A DNA stretch of 62,936 nt from Streptomyces aurantiacus JA 4570 (GCF_000414115.1 NZ_AOPZ01000361.1:1-62936); one strand, 5' to 3'; positions 42,383 to 50,750 are shown, counted from the stretch's first letter. Numbers and translations: made by a program. The notes: a model not told the origin generated them from the letters alone.

Positions 42383-42495
42383 GGCCGGTTGTCCTCCGCC
42401 TTCAGTGGTTGACTTCGTCGGTGAGGTTTGGCCCCACTCCGCAAGGGGGCAGTCTCGCCCGGTTGGCAATCGGACCAGGCAAGAGAGGGAACGGT

Positions 42496-42750
42496 ATGAA
42501 CAAGAGACTCTATGTCGGGGGTCTGAGCTACTCAGTCGACGATGACGGGTTGAGGGAGCTCTTCGAGCGGTGCGGAGAGGTCAGCTTCGTCAAGGTGATC
42601 CGCGACCAGTCAGGGCAGAGTAAGGGCTTCGGGCATGTGGAGATGTCCACTCCCGAGGAAGCCCGGGCGGCAATTGAAGAACTGGACGGCGCCCTCCACG
42701 AGCGGCGGACGATCACAGTCTCCGAGGCCAGCGCAGGACAGCGCCGGTAG
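42496..42750 (+). CDS. RRM-domain RNA-binding protein
   Basis: A protein of 84 residues that is a single RNA recognition motif: RNP2 KRLYVGGLSYSV (residues 3-14) and RNP1 KGFGHVEM (about 43-50), with the beta-alpha-beta spacing and DGALHERRTITVSEA at the end. GAGAGGGA precedes the ATG. Such single-RRM proteins bind single-stranded RNA and are known from cyanobacteria and some other bacteria; in a phage the type is unusual. It runs rightward, against its neighbours. Confidence 0.85.
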   Translation: MNKRLYVGGLSYSVDDDGLRELFERCGEVSFVKVIRDQSGQSKGFGHVEMSTPEEARAAIEELDGALHERRTITVSEASAGQRR

Positions 42751-42809
42751 CCGACAGGGTCGCTGAGGTGGTGCGTGCCGGCGCGGGGAACAGAGCGCGG
42801 CGGGCCTCT

Positions 42810-44021
42810 CTACAGGTAGGGCCCGTTCGGCTCGCGCCTCGGGAGCGCCTGGACGACCTTCGGCTTCCTCGCGTCGCGCGAGTTGACCGTGCGTACGTAC
42901 CCATCGGTCGTCTCGAAACCGCGCCGCACCATCTGCGCAGCCACCTGCGGGGCGGTCAGGTTCGGCAGCGCCGCACGGATGCACCGCACCGCACCGGCCT
43001 TCGACCGTCCCTCGCCCGCGAGCGCCTTGTCGACGATCTGCTCGATCGGGCTTGGGCCGATACCGCTCTGCTGATCTGCGAAGTTGGGCGTCGGGTCGAC
43101 AGGCGGCCCGGGCGGCGGGGGCGGGGTGGAGGCCGCGGGGAGTGCTTCCGGCTGCTGCACGGTGATGACGAGGTGATGCGGTGCGGGCGTCTCACTGTGG
43201 GGCGGCGGTGCATCGGCGCGTGCCACGGTGTAGCCGGTCGAGCGGGGCACGCGGTCGAGGACGATCGCGACGTCGAGTTCGGTCACGTCTTGCCCGTACT
43301 GCCGCAGCACCTCGGCGAGCTGCGCCGGGGTGAGTTCGGGCCGCGACTCGTGCCCGATCCGAATTGCCTTGGTCGGGGGGAGACCGGCGAGCTCGGAGGC
43401 GAGCAGTTCAGCCGGCTTGCGTGGCCCGGTGGCGGGCTCGTCCTCGCCCTTGTCGTCGGCGCCGGTCACGTGCGCGACGGCGCGGCGTTTGGTCGCCTCC
43501 CATGCCTGTTCGCCAGCGAGCAGCCACCCGAGCCATCCGAACACCGGCCACCGCATCGGGTGTTCGCCGCGGGCGACGCGGTGCCGGGCGCGGGTCGCGG
43601 CCCACGACTGGTCGAAGAGCAGCAGCAGGCCGGCGGTGGGGGCGGCGAACATCAGGGTCGCTCCGACGCCCCCGCCGATGTGCTCGGCGTGCAGGTGGTT
43701 CAAGTACATGGAGATCGCGGCCTGCAGCAGGGTGACGAGCCGGGGGCCGAGGGCGCTGCGCCCTTCGCGGACCGCTTCGCTCGCGAGGTACAGGCAGGCG
43801 AGGGCGATGCCGTCGAAGCACGCGGCGACGAGGCCGGCGAGCAGCTTGGGCACGCCGTACATGTCGTGTGCGACGACGTACAGCGACCAGGCGACGATCC
43901 CGGCCGCGGCCGGCGCGATGATGCCGATACCGATGCGGTACCCGAGCCGGTCTGTTACCCGGCCTCGTCGTGGCCGCTGATCAGGATTGATGGCCGGGTG
44001 TTCCCGGCTAGGATTCTTCAC
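42810..44021 (-). CDS. DUF2637-type membrane protein with long cytoplasmic tail (plasmid Spd-like)
   Basis: A protein of 403 residues. Four hydrophobic segments near 30-150 (IGIIAPAAAGIVAWSLYVVA, LLAGLVAACFDGIALACLYL, GATLMFAAPTAGLLLLFDQS, WPVFGWLGWLLAGEQAW) match the DUF2637 family associated with plasmid spread genes of Streptomyces. The Pro-rich tail ends in a helical domain (AGAVRCIRAALPNLTAPQVA). Its presence in a phage suggests exchange with integrative plasmids. Confidence 0.75.
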   Translation of the reverse strand: MKNPSREHPAINPDQRPRRGRVTDRLGYRIGIGIIAPAAAGIVAWSLYVVAHDMYGVPKLLAGLVAACFDGIALACLYLASEAVREGRSALGPRLVTLLQAAISMYLNHLHAEHIGGGVGATLMFAAPTAGLLLLFDQSWAATRARHRVARGEHPMRWPVFGWLGWLLAGEQAWEATKRRAVAHVTGADDKGEDEPATGPRKPAELLASELAGLPPTKAIRIGHESRPELTPAQLAEVLRQYGQDVTELDVAIVLDRVPRSTGYTVARADAPPPHSETPAPHHLVITVQQPEALPAASTPPPPPGPPVDPTPNFADQQSGIGPSPIEQIVDKALAGEGRSKAGAVRCIRAALPNLTAPQVAAQMVRRGFETTDGYVRTVNSRDARKPKVVQALPRREPNGPYL

Positions 44022-44119
44022 GGATCTGCCCTGTCTCTTAGCGGAAGGCGGGCGGGTCCACCCCGGCTCAATGGCGTCTCCAGCGCCGGGCCGGGGCTTT
44101 TCCGTATGGGGGTACAGCT

Positions 44120-44149
44120 AAGAGGCGACCTCTTTACATTGTCAAGAGG
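44120..44149. promoter_or_regulatory. Candidate operator (AAGAGG repeats) before the HTH gene
   Basis: AAGAGG (44120-44125) and CCTCTT (44129-44134) form a perfect dyad with a 3-base centre; a third AAGAGG lies at 44144-44149. It sits between the divergent DUF2637 and HTH genes and may bind the HTH protein. Confidence 0.4.
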
Positions 44150-44168
44150 TCTAGGGAATGATGCCGAC

Positions 44169-44432
44169 GTGCCAGAAGAGCCGACGACACCGCCGAAGAG
44201 CGGCGATGACCTCTTGTCGATCGCACAGATCTGCACCGACTACGGGGTGAGCCGGCAGACACTGCACAACCGGCGGGCCGACCCGAAGGGCGAGTTCCCC
44301 AAGGGCGTCATCGAGCCCGGCAGCACGCGGCCGAGGTTCCGCCGCGGCGACCTGGACGCGTATTTCGGGAAGCATCCCGTCACCCCCGGCCGTCGCACCG
44401 ACCTCGAATCCAAGGGGGACGCGCAGGGGTGA
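44169..44432 (+). CDS. Small helix-turn-helix protein (excisionase/MerR-like fold)
   Basis: A protein of 87 residues. The HTH is DDLLSIAQICTDYGVSRQTLHNRR, followed by a wing (RPRFRRGDLDAYFGKHP), as in helix_turn_helix_17-type proteins. It is divergent from the DUF2637 gene, which it could regulate. The GTG is inferred; no strong ribosome site is present. Confidence 0.7.
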   Translation: MPEEPTTPPKSGDDLLSIAQICTDYGVSRQTLHNRRADPKGEFPKGVIEPGSTRPRFRRGDLDAYFGKHPVTPGRRTDLESKGDAQG

Positions 44433-44466
44433 CCCGCCTCGGCGGGCCCGTCGGGGCGGAAGGCGC

Positions 44467-44748
44467 GTGAGCGCGCCACAGCCCGCAGGCGCTCGGAATG
44501 CGGAGGCGCGGCGGGCGGCTGACCCTGGTGACATGGCCGATGCGCCGATAGTCGTACACCGCCCTTCCCCGACCGGCGGGCGGCGGGTGACCGCGCGCGG
44601 GCAGATTCTCGGACTCGCGCACAGTGATGAGGATCTGGTCGAGTTCCTGCGGCGCGCGGGGATCGAGGACGCGGGTCCGCTGCTCGACAATCCGCGGGCG
44701 GTCACATGGCGAGGCGGCAGGGCCCACGAGTACGAGGCCAAACGATAG
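44467..44748 (+). CDS. Hypothetical protein, 93 aa
   Basis: PIVVHRPSPTGGRRVTARGQ and AHSDEDLVEFLRRAGIEDAG, the latter helical. Not recognised. The GTG is preceded by GGAAGG; an ATG at 44533 is an alternative. It follows the HTH gene by 34 bases on the same strand. Confidence 0.55.
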   Translation: MSAPQPAGARNAEARRAADPGDMADAPIVVHRPSPTGGRRVTARGQILGLAHSDEDLVEFLRRAGIEDAGPLLDNPRAVTWRGGRAHEYEAKR

Positions 44749-44800
44749 CGACGGCCCGCCACCGGTAGGCCGATGGCGGGCTAAGCATGTGCAAGAGGGA

Positions 44801-45304
44801 TTACTTCAGAACAGCCAAGGCCGCATCGTAGTTGGGTTCTTCGGTGATCTCATCTACCAGCTCCGAGTGCAGGACTCGGTCGTCACTGTCCAGTACAACG
44901 ACAGCCCTGGTAGCCAAACCGGCCAGCGGGCCCGTGTTGATCAGCACGCCGTAGGTCTCATTGAACTCGGGGTTACGGAACGTGGACATGGTGACCACGT
45001 TGTCCAGGCCCTCCGCCCCGCAGAATCGCGATTGTGCGAACGGCAAGTCCGAGGAGATGCACAGCACTACGGTGTTGTCCAGGCCGCCTGCCAGCTCATT
45101 GAACTTCCGTATGGAGGCGGCGCAGACATCGGTGTCGAGGCTGGGGAAGATGTTCAGGACCTTGCGTTGCCTGACGAAATGATCCAGGCCGACGGGTGAC
45201 AAGTCCTTGTCGACGAGCGTGAAGGACGGGGCTCTGTCACCTACCATCGGCTGTTGGCCAGCTACTTGGACAGGGTTTCCCTTGAAGTGCACCGTCGTAC
45301 TCAT
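44801..45304 (-). CDS. tpx: Thiol peroxidase (atypical 2-Cys peroxiredoxin)
   Basis: A protein of 167 residues, the normal Tpx length. The peroxidatic Cys61 lies in FPSLDTDVCAASIRKFNE and the resolving Cys95 in FAQSRFCGAEGLDN, the same numbers as in E. coli Tpx; GDRAPSFTLVDKDLSPV is the conserved start. It reduces peroxides with thioredoxin. GGAG precedes the ATG. It is a metabolic moron among phage early genes and could help the lysogen survive oxidative stress. Confidence 0.93.
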   Translation of the reverse strand: MSTTVHFKGNPVQVAGQQPMVGDRAPSFTLVDKDLSPVGLDHFVRQRKVLNIFPSLDTDVCAASIRKFNELAGGLDNTVVLCISSDLPFAQSRFCGAEGLDNVVTMSTFRNPEFNETYGVLINTGPLAGLATRAVVVLDSDDRVLHSELVDEITEEPNYDAALAVLK

Positions 45305-45471
45305 CAGTTCTCCTGAAGGTAGGTTCCTGCAAAACCCTGTGATCATACCGTCGCAGTCAGCTACATCCTGCGCGGCCCCCTAGCAAGTGGGGCTCGCCCC
45401 CTGATCAGCAGCGGAATAGTGCACAGCCGGAACACGCCCCCTTCACCAGTCGCTTAGGGCCTATGATCAGC

Positions 45472-45510
45472 GCGAAGCGCCCCGCCACTTCCCTTGGCGG
45501 GGCGCTTCGC
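45472..45510. terminator. Strong bidirectional hairpin
   Basis: GCGAAGCGCCCCGCCA (45472-45487) pairs perfectly with TGGCGGGGCGCTTCGC (45495-45510), with a 7-base loop. It lies between tpx and a possible gene remnant. Confidence 0.8.
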
Positions 45511-45527
45511 TGTCTGGTCGAGAGGGC

Positions 45528-45629
45528 TACGGGCTGCCTGGTACAGGTACCCCCTGGGAGCCGTACCGACTGTTCGATCAGAACGGGGCCATCATCGAGG
45601 CCGGTCACCCGCAGGCTCCGGACGGGTGA
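45528..45629 (+). pseudogene. Possible remnant of a tyrosine recombinase N-terminus
   Basis: A short frame reads YGLPGTGTPWEPYRLFDQNG then AIIEAGHPQAPDG and stop. The W-x-P-Y-R-L-x-D pattern is like the first residues of Streptomyces integrase-type tyrosine recombinases. No start or catalytic domain remains. Weak call. Confidence 0.3.
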
Positions 45630-45737
45630 CGGCTGCCGAACTGCACCACGGTGAGCCCCTCTATATGGCAGGCTTCAGTTCAGCGGTCAGCATGTCATAT
45701 TTCTCTTGAAGTAGAAACCATTAGGAGGCCGGACAAA

Positions 45738-46451
45738 ATGGCGGACAGTCAACGGTGCGCAGTCCTCAGGGAACATATGGATGCCCTCGGCGGCAGCGGG
45801 GCCACTGGTGGTGGACCTGGTGTCTCTGCAGGCTATTTGGCAGTGTATGCTCAGTATCTTTATTACGGCTGCTCGATTGACGATCTCTCTGATGAACTTG
45901 GCGACGATGGCCAGTTGGGTGCGTTTCGTTTCTCCAGGCCATTCGAAAACGGGGGTAATACTTTCAGGATGAAAGTCAACCCGGAAACTGGAGTTGCTGA
46001 AAGCGGAAGGGACAGGGAAGGGCCGTCCGAGGACACCGGGCATTGGTCTCAGCGCTTCACGATCGCCGGAGTGGAAAGCAAGCCTCTAGCCGCTCCGCAG
46101 TCCGGCTCCGACTATGCGATGCTCATGCAATTGCACGTCACGGATGGACCCAATGCGGGAATGTGTCTCGGGACGACTGGAACCGACACCGCGGTGAAAG
46201 TCATGGATTGCGCAACCTCCGGGAAAGATAACTATTGGCGCCTCATCCCCAACGAGAATCGGACAGAGCTGGTGATTGAGAATTGGGGAATGGTTGCGGA
46301 ATCCGGCGCGGAAGAGGGGAGGTATTACTACAAGGGTGACCTGCGTCCGCTTGAACAGCGCGGATTGCGTTCCGCGTATGCGCTCCGCATTTTTCCGGGT
46401 ATCCATTACGACTGGATGTCTGCTGGCGCTAGCTGGAGGATTACGCCATAA
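45738..46451 (+). CDS. Unknown protein with a partial ricin-type lectin-like segment
   Basis: A protein of 237 residues. Base use is visibly poorer in G+C than its neighbours (TTT, ATT, AAA, TAT codons are frequent), a sign of transfer. A segment near residues 133-165 (GMCLGTTGTDTAVKVMDCAT, NYWRLIPNENRTELVIENWG) resembles one beta-trefoil unit of a ricin-B lectin (C..C..Q/YxW). TTAGGAGG lies 9 bases before the ATG. There is no signal peptide or membrane segment. It runs rightward as a separate unit; moron candidate. Confidence 0.65.
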   Translation: MADSQRCAVLREHMDALGGSGATGGGPGVSAGYLAVYAQYLYYGCSIDDLSDELGDDGQLGAFRFSRPFENGGNTFRMKVNPETGVAESGRDREGPSEDTGHWSQRFTIAGVESKPLAAPQSGSDYAMLMQLHVTDGPNAGMCLGTTGTDTAVKVMDCATSGKDNYWRLIPNENRTELVIENWGMVAESGAEEGRYYYKGDLRPLEQRGLRSAYALRIFPGIHYDWMSAGASWRITP

Positions 46452-46641
46452 CCTCCCGCCTCCGACTCTGCAGGCTGACGCCTCTCGGTCGCCGTCCTGC
46501 ACTTCGTTGGCGTGCATCAGCACGGGTGTTGGCGGGATCGACGAGCAGCGGCGCGTACTGCTCGGGGTCGGTGGAGCGAGAGGCGATGATCGCGGGGACG
46601 TCGTCGAGGTCGGGAAGTAGCCGACGCCAGACCACGCCGGC
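46452..46641 (-). other. Short stretch with possible gene remnant
   Basis: Leftward frames read LLPDLDDVPAIIASRSTDPE and, one base over, VLMHANEVQDGDREA, which together look like a decayed coding region beyond the terminator at 46642-46673. No family is recognised. Confidence 0.3.
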
Positions 46642-46673
46642 CGCCGCCGCACCCCTTGCGAGGTGCGGCGGCG
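46642..46673 (-). terminator. Hairpin after the 46682-47578 gene
   Basis: CGCCGCCGCACC (46642-46653) pairs with GGTGCGGCGGCG (46662-46673), with an 8-base loop, 8 bases after the stop of the preceding leftward gene. It ends the replication-side early operon. Confidence 0.8.
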
Positions 46674-46681
46674 TTCGCATG

Positions 46682-47578
46682 TCACGCTGCGGCGCGGCGT
46701 GAACGTTCGGCCCGCTTCTGGTCGCGCCGACGGCGCCGTCGCGCAGCGGCGGCGACCGCCTCGTGCAACGCGAGCAGCGCCTCGGCCCCCCGCCACACGC
46801 GGCGCCCCTCGCCGTCCAGCGACGTCGGGGCGCAGCACGCTGCGCCGGTCTCACAGGTCACGGCCGCGGCATCATCGTCGGCGCCCCGGTGCATCACGAG
46901 CTGTCCGGCACACCATGGGCACGGCTGCTCGCCCATGGGCACCGACCTGTGCTCGGCGCCGATGGTGCGCTCGATGCGCCGCGCCGCCTCGCGGGCGACG
47001 CGGCCGATCAGACGGCGGTGCGCCAGGGTGAGCGACTCGCACGGGCCCGGCTCGCCCTCGATCCGGGCGAGTAGCCACTTCGCGGCCCGAGGCGCGGTGC
47101 GCTCGCGCAAGTTGTAGTGCCACCGCTGCGGGTCTGCCTCGTCGCGGACGGCGAGCAGCGCGAGATCGCGACCGGTCGAGTCGTTGGGGTTGGGGCGGGT
47201 CGGGGCACTGATCTGCCGCCGCTGCACCTGCGCCGCGATCTCATCGGCGAGTGAACACAGGGCGGCCTCGACGGCGCGGCTCGCGTCTACGACGTGCAGC
47301 CGCAGCGGTGCGGGTTGCTCGGCGAGCACGAGGTGCTCATGCCCGGCGGCCGGCGCCTCGTCCTGGTCGTGGCCGGGGCGGGCGAGGTACTCGGCCGGGG
47401 AGAGATGGCCGGCCGCGGCCTCGGCGGCGTCGTGCTCATCGAGGGCACGCAGGTACAGCGAAGGGTTCGCGGGCGGCCAGACGTCCGGCGTCGCCGTGTC
47501 GATCAGGGCGCGCAGGTGCGGCCAGTGCTCGACGACGATGCGCAGGGCCTCGGTGGGGGTGCGGGTGGTGTTCTGCAT
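46682..47578 (-). CDS. Phage protein with C-terminal zinc-ribbon, 298 aa
   Basis: It starts QNTTRTPTEALRIVVEHWPH. The helical body (LHVVDASRAVEAALCSLADE) is followed by a Cys cluster (CPWCAGQLVMH, AVTCETGAACC) and a basic tail (RRRRRDQKRAERSRR). This type is common in Streptomyces phages; the function is unknown, possibly nucleic-acid binding. GGAG precedes the ATG. Confidence 0.7.
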   Translation of the reverse strand: MQNTTRTPTEALRIVVEHWPHLRALIDTATPDVWPPANPSLYLRALDEHDAAEAAAGHLSPAEYLARPGHDQDEAPAAGHEHLVLAEQPAPLRLHVVDASRAVEAALCSLADEIAAQVQRRQISAPTRPNPNDSTGRDLALLAVRDEADPQRWHYNLRERTAPRAAKWLLARIEGEPGPCESLTLAHRRLIGRVAREAARRIERTIGAEHRSVPMGEQPCPWCAGQLVMHRGADDDAAAVTCETGAACCAPTSLDGEGRRVWRGAEALLALHEAVAAAARRRRRRDQKRAERSRRAAA

Positions 47579-47672
47579 GGCGGGTGCTCCTGGTTGTGCT
47601 GTGGGACGTATCGTGATCGCACCGCAGGGGCGCCCCGGATTGCTGGCCGGCAAGGGGCGCCCTGTCGTCATC

Positions 47673-47918
47673 TCAGGGGGTGGCGTCGAGCTGTACGAAC
47701 CCGATCTCGAAGCGGCTGCGCCGCATGAGCTCGGAGCGCTCGGGCTCGCACCATCGGTTGGGGTCGAACCCCCACCGAGCCGCGTCCCATTCAGTCGCGC
47801 GGTCGCGGTAGTCGAGCCACCGGTCGAGCAGCATGTCGGCGGTCGCGGCGTCGGCCGCCCGCCGAATCCGCTCGGCGAGCGCGTCGAAAGCCTTCGGTGA
47901 GGCGGGCACGGCGATCAC
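47673..47918 (-). CDS. Hypothetical protein, 81 aa
   Basis: A helical protein (SPKAFDALAERIRRAADAAT, WLDYRDRATEWDAARWGFDP). Not recognised. It starts with a GTG overlapping the previous TGA (GTGA). Confidence 0.6.
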   Translation of the reverse strand: MIAVPASPKAFDALAERIRRAADAATADMLLDRWLDYRDRATEWDAARWGFDPNRWCEPERSELMRRSRFEIGFVQLDATP

Positions 47919-48250
47919 TTCGTGCCCGGCATGAACCGCGCGATGTCCCGCATCGCTTCGGCCTCGACCAGGTCCCACGCGCGTACAGCGTCGGACAGGA
48001 TGCGGCGCCGGGCGTCCATCACGGCGCGGTACCCCTGCACCGCCTCGGGCAGCGACGTCGGCTCACTGCGCCCGAGGTGGTGCTCGATCCGGCCCACCGC
48101 GGCGGCGTCGAGGATCGTGTCGAGCTCGGCGTAGCGCGGAGCGTCGGTGTGCGATTGCCGATGCCGCCACGCGCGTATCTCGTCGAGGGCAACGCGCAAT
48201 GGGTCGACGTACTGCTCGTCGGCGGATTGGGTGAGCGTCGTATCGGCCAT
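47915..48250 (-). CDS. Hypothetical helical protein, 111 aa
   Basis: MADTTLTQSADEQYVDPLRV and DAVRAWDLVEAEAMRDIARF. All-helical, not recognised. GCGAGGAACC precedes the ATG. Confidence 0.6.
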   Translation of the reverse strand: MADTTLTQSADEQYVDPLRVALDEIRAWRHRQSHTDAPRYAELDTILDAAAVGRIEHHLGRSEPTSLPEAVQGYRAVMDARRRILSDAVRAWDLVEAEAMRDIARFMPGTK

Positions 48251-48282
48251 GGTTCCTCGCTTGTCGTGGGCGCGGGCAGGGG

Positions 48283-48489
48283 TCACAGGGGGTGCAGGTC
48301 GTCGATGCCGCGACCCGGGGTGGCCTCCGGTGCGGCCCGAGTCGCGGGCCGGGCGTACCCGGCGAGCGGGTCCTCGGGCGTGGGGTCCTCGTACAGGTCG
48401 GTGAGGTCTTCCTCGCTCATCTGCGCGAGCCGGTCGAGGTCGTCCTCATCGAGGTCGTCGGGGTCGACAGTGAAGTCGTGGGCGCTCAC
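48283..48489 (-). CDS. Small acidic protein, 68 aa
   Basis: SAHDFTVDPDDLDEDDLDRL, very acidic at the start. It begins at a GTG overlapping the previous stop. Not recognised. Confidence 0.55.
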   Translation of the reverse strand: MSAHDFTVDPDDLDEDDLDRLAQMSEEDLTDLYEDPTPEDPLAGYARPATRAAPEATPGRGIDDLHPL

Positions 48490-49076
48490 GCCGCGGTGTC
48501 CTTGCCGGACTTGAGCCACGGCGCGAGCGCGCCGAGCACGGCGTCGATGCGTCCCGCGGTGCGCTTGGTCATGCAGCGGCACGCCGACGTGCGCTCGCAG
48601 TCGGGGCACGGCACGGGCTTGTTCAGGGCGATCTCGACGACGCGGCGCAGCGCGAGCGGCGCGGCCGACGGGTCCGCGGCGGGCTCGCCAACCGGGGCCG
48701 GCCGCTCGCCGTCCTGGTCGACGAACTCGATCTCGGTCGCGCCCTGGTGACCGTGGATGAATTCGACGCTCACGCGACCGCGGTCCCAGAACACGGCCGA
48801 AGGGTGCTCGCCGCGCCACCGCACGGACGCGGTTCCGTCCGGCCACAGCACGCCGTCGGCAACATCGCCGAGCCCGCTGGTCCCGGAGACGTCACGACCT
48901 CGGCGCACGGTGAACCGCAACGGCACGAGGTGCTGATCGGCACGGACAACGTGCCGGCCGGCGAGCTCGCGGGTCGCCTCGTCGATCAGCGCCTGCGCCG
49001 CCGGGGGGTCGACGACGCGCCGGGCGAACGCGAGCAGTGCCTCGACGGCGGTCAACGGCTTGTCGGTAGTGGCCAT
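48486..49076 (-). CDS. Hypothetical phage protein with Cys-rich segment, 196 aa
   Basis: MATTDKPLTAVEALLAFARR, a beta-rich centre (VRWRGEHPSAVFWDRGRVSV) and a Cys cluster near the end (CPDCERTSACRCMTKRTAG), likely zinc-binding. Not recognised by family. Confidence 0.6.
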   Translation of the reverse strand: MATTDKPLTAVEALLAFARRVVDPPAAQALIDEATRELAGRHVVRADQHLVPLRFTVRRGRDVSGTSGLGDVADGVLWPDGTASVRWRGEHPSAVFWDRGRVSVEFIHGHQGATEIEFVDQDGERPAPVGEPAADPSAAPLALRRVVEIALNKPVPCPDCERTSACRCMTKRTAGRIDAVLGALAPWLKSGKDTAA

Positions 49077-49108
49077 GTGCGGTGTCTCCTTCGAGCGGTG
49101 CGGGCCGG

Positions 49109-49336
49109 TCAGGCGGCCGTGCGAGTGGCAGGGTCCTGCGGGGTGTTCGCGGTGGCGCGGGCGTTCTTGCGGCGCACCGCGACAGCGGAGAGTTCCGCGG
49201 CGAGCTCGGCGCGGTGCCGCGCCGCTTCCGGGTCCGGCCCTCGACGCGCTTTGCGCTGCCCTCGCGGCGGGCGGGCGCCGCCGAACGTGCCGTCGGGCAC
49301 GGTCTCGGCGAGCAGCCGGTCGGCGTAGATCTTCAC
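49109..49336 (-). CDS. Small basic protein, 75 aa
   Basis: KIYADRLLAETVPDGTFGGA then an Arg/Ala-rich helix. It starts at a GTG overlapping the previous stop (GTGA). Not recognised. Confidence 0.55.
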   Translation of the reverse strand: MKIYADRLLAETVPDGTFGGARPPRGQRKARRGPDPEAARHRAELAAELSAVAVRRKNARATANTPQDPATRTAA

Positions 49337-49824
49337 GACGCGGCCTCGCTCTCGACCGGGGTCGCCCGCGCAGCGCGTAGCGCCTCGCGTGCCTGCCGGT
49401 ATGCGTCGTTGGGCCGTCCGTCGGCCACCGGGCCCGAGCCGGCGAGCAGCGCCCGCAGCTCGGCCGGCGCCTCGCAGCCGGTGCGCACCGCCTCGCGCTG
49501 CGCCCGCAGAGCGGCTCGATAGCCGGGGATGTCGTCGGGGTCGAGGTGAGGGTGCGCCGTTGGCTCGAACGTGCCCGTGTGCCGGCCGAGCCGGTCGCGG
49601 GCGACGGACCGCCACCGGGCGGCGATGTCCTTCGGCATGATCGGCCACGCCGACTCGGCGTAGTGCTCGCCGACGGCTCGGCCGGCGAAGTCGAGCGGGA
49701 CATCACGCAAGATCGCCGCCCACATCGTGAGCTGCGCCGCCTGTTCGGTCTCGGTCGCTTTCACGACGCGGTCGTCGACGAGGGCGATCTGCGACAGCAA
49801 GTCGAGGGTGTCGTCGAGGTTCAT
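49333..49824 (-). CDS. Replication-associated helical protein, 163 aa (loader-like)
   Basis: MNLDDTLDLLSQIALVDDRV, TMWAAILRDVPLDFAGRAVG and HYAESAWPIMPKDIAARWRS are typical of the small protein coded after actinophage replication initiators. It is coupled to the initiator gene by ATGA. Helicase loading is a guess from position. Confidence 0.6.
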   Translation of the reverse strand: MNLDDTLDLLSQIALVDDRVVKATETEQAAQLTMWAAILRDVPLDFAGRAVGEHYAESAWPIMPKDIAARWRSVARDRLGRHTGTFEPTAHPHLDPDDIPGYRAALRAQREAVRTGCEAPAELRALLAGSGPVADGRPNDAYRQAREALRAARATPVESEAAS

Positions 49825-50750
49825 GAGGCTGTACCTCCGTTCAAGCGGTCGCGCAGCCGGCCGAGGCTGGCGACCTGCTGCTGCGCCTTGCTCGTGGGCT
49901 GCTGCGCGAACGGGACGACGACCCCGCCGGGCGCAGCCGGCTCGGTGCGTTCGTTCTCGGCCCACTGCTGCCAGCGGCCGCCGAACCCGGCTGCCTGCAC
50001 GCCATCGTCGGCCATGCGCCGGACGAACTTCCGCGTGACGGCGGTGAGCTGCTGCGCGGTGAGCCGCGAGCGGCCGCTGTCGGCTCGGGCGAGCTGCGCG
50101 GCGCGAACGTCGTCGTCGGTCGGCTGCCAGTCGGCGGGGATTGAAGAGAGAGCTCCACGGCCGCGTGCGCTACTTCCCGCAGACGGCTCTCTACCTGCAC
50201 CCCCTGAAGGGGAGGGGATGGGAGGGGAGGGGGACGCGTGCGCGCGAGTCCCCCCGTTGTCCCCCGGGGACGGACGGCCGTGACCTGCGCAGTCGCCGCC
50301 TTCCGGCGCGCGTTCCGCCGACGATTCGTCGTCGAATCCCTCACGGTCCGGGCGCGAACCTTCGCCGAATCCGCCGTGATTCCCCTCCGGGCCCGTGCCC
50401 GCGCGCTGCCTGCGCTTCTTCTCGGCCGCCTTCGACTTGCGGTCGAGTACCTGCCGCCGCGACGGGTTGTATTCGAGGTAGTCGTGAATCATGAAGTCAC
50501 CCGCGGCCGGCTGAAGGCACTTCGGGTGCCGGCAGGTGTGGCCGCTGGTGTGCCACAGACCGGCCGCCGTGAGCTTGGCGATCTGCGGCTTTGAGCCGTA
50601 CATCTTCGCGATGACGCCGGGCACGATGCCGTCGGTAAGGTGCTGCGCCGCATACGCGCCGCTGCGCAGCCACAACCCGAGCGCCGCGTTCCCGGCGGCG
50701 ATCATCTTCGGGTGTGAGTGTGCGTTGTCGTCAACGACGAACCAAGGCAT
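49821..50750 (-). CDS. Replication initiator / replisome organiser-like protein
   Basis: A protein of 309 residues. The N-terminal winged-helix-like region (PWFVVDDNAHSHPKMIAAGN, GLWLRSGAYAAQHLTDGIVP, IAKLTAAGLWH) includes a His/Cys site (HTCRHPKCL). A long low-complexity linker is followed by a C-terminal domain (LTAQQLTAVTRKFVRRMADD). Similar proteins begin replication in actinophages. Part of the linker DNA resembles 41429-41555. Confidence 0.7.
   Translation of the reverse strand: MPWFVVDDNAHSHPKMIAAGNAALGLWLRSGAYAAQHLTDGIVPGVIAKMYGSKPQIAKLTAAGLWHTSGHTCRHPKCLQPAAGDFMIHDYLEYNPSRRQVLDRKSKAAEKKRRQRAGTGPEGNHGGFGEGSRPDREGFDDESSAERAPEGGDCAGHGRPSPGDNGGTRAHASPSPPIPSPSGGAGREPSAGSSARGRGALSSIPADWQPTDDDVRAAQLARADSGRSRLTAQQLTAVTRKFVRRMADDGVQAAGFGGRWQQWAENERTEPAAPGGVVVPFAQQPTSKAQQQVASLGRLRDRLNGGTAS

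Noticed and set aside
42768..44432. 554-codon plus-strand frame ending in the HTH gene
   Set aside because: Only its last about 88 codons (the HTH protein) are convincing; the rest is antisense to the DUF2637 gene.
47745..47790. GGTTGGGGTCGAACCCCCACC resembles a tRNA T-arm
   Set aside because: It is in-frame coding sequence of the 47673-47918 gene and no acceptor or anticodon stem can be drawn around it.
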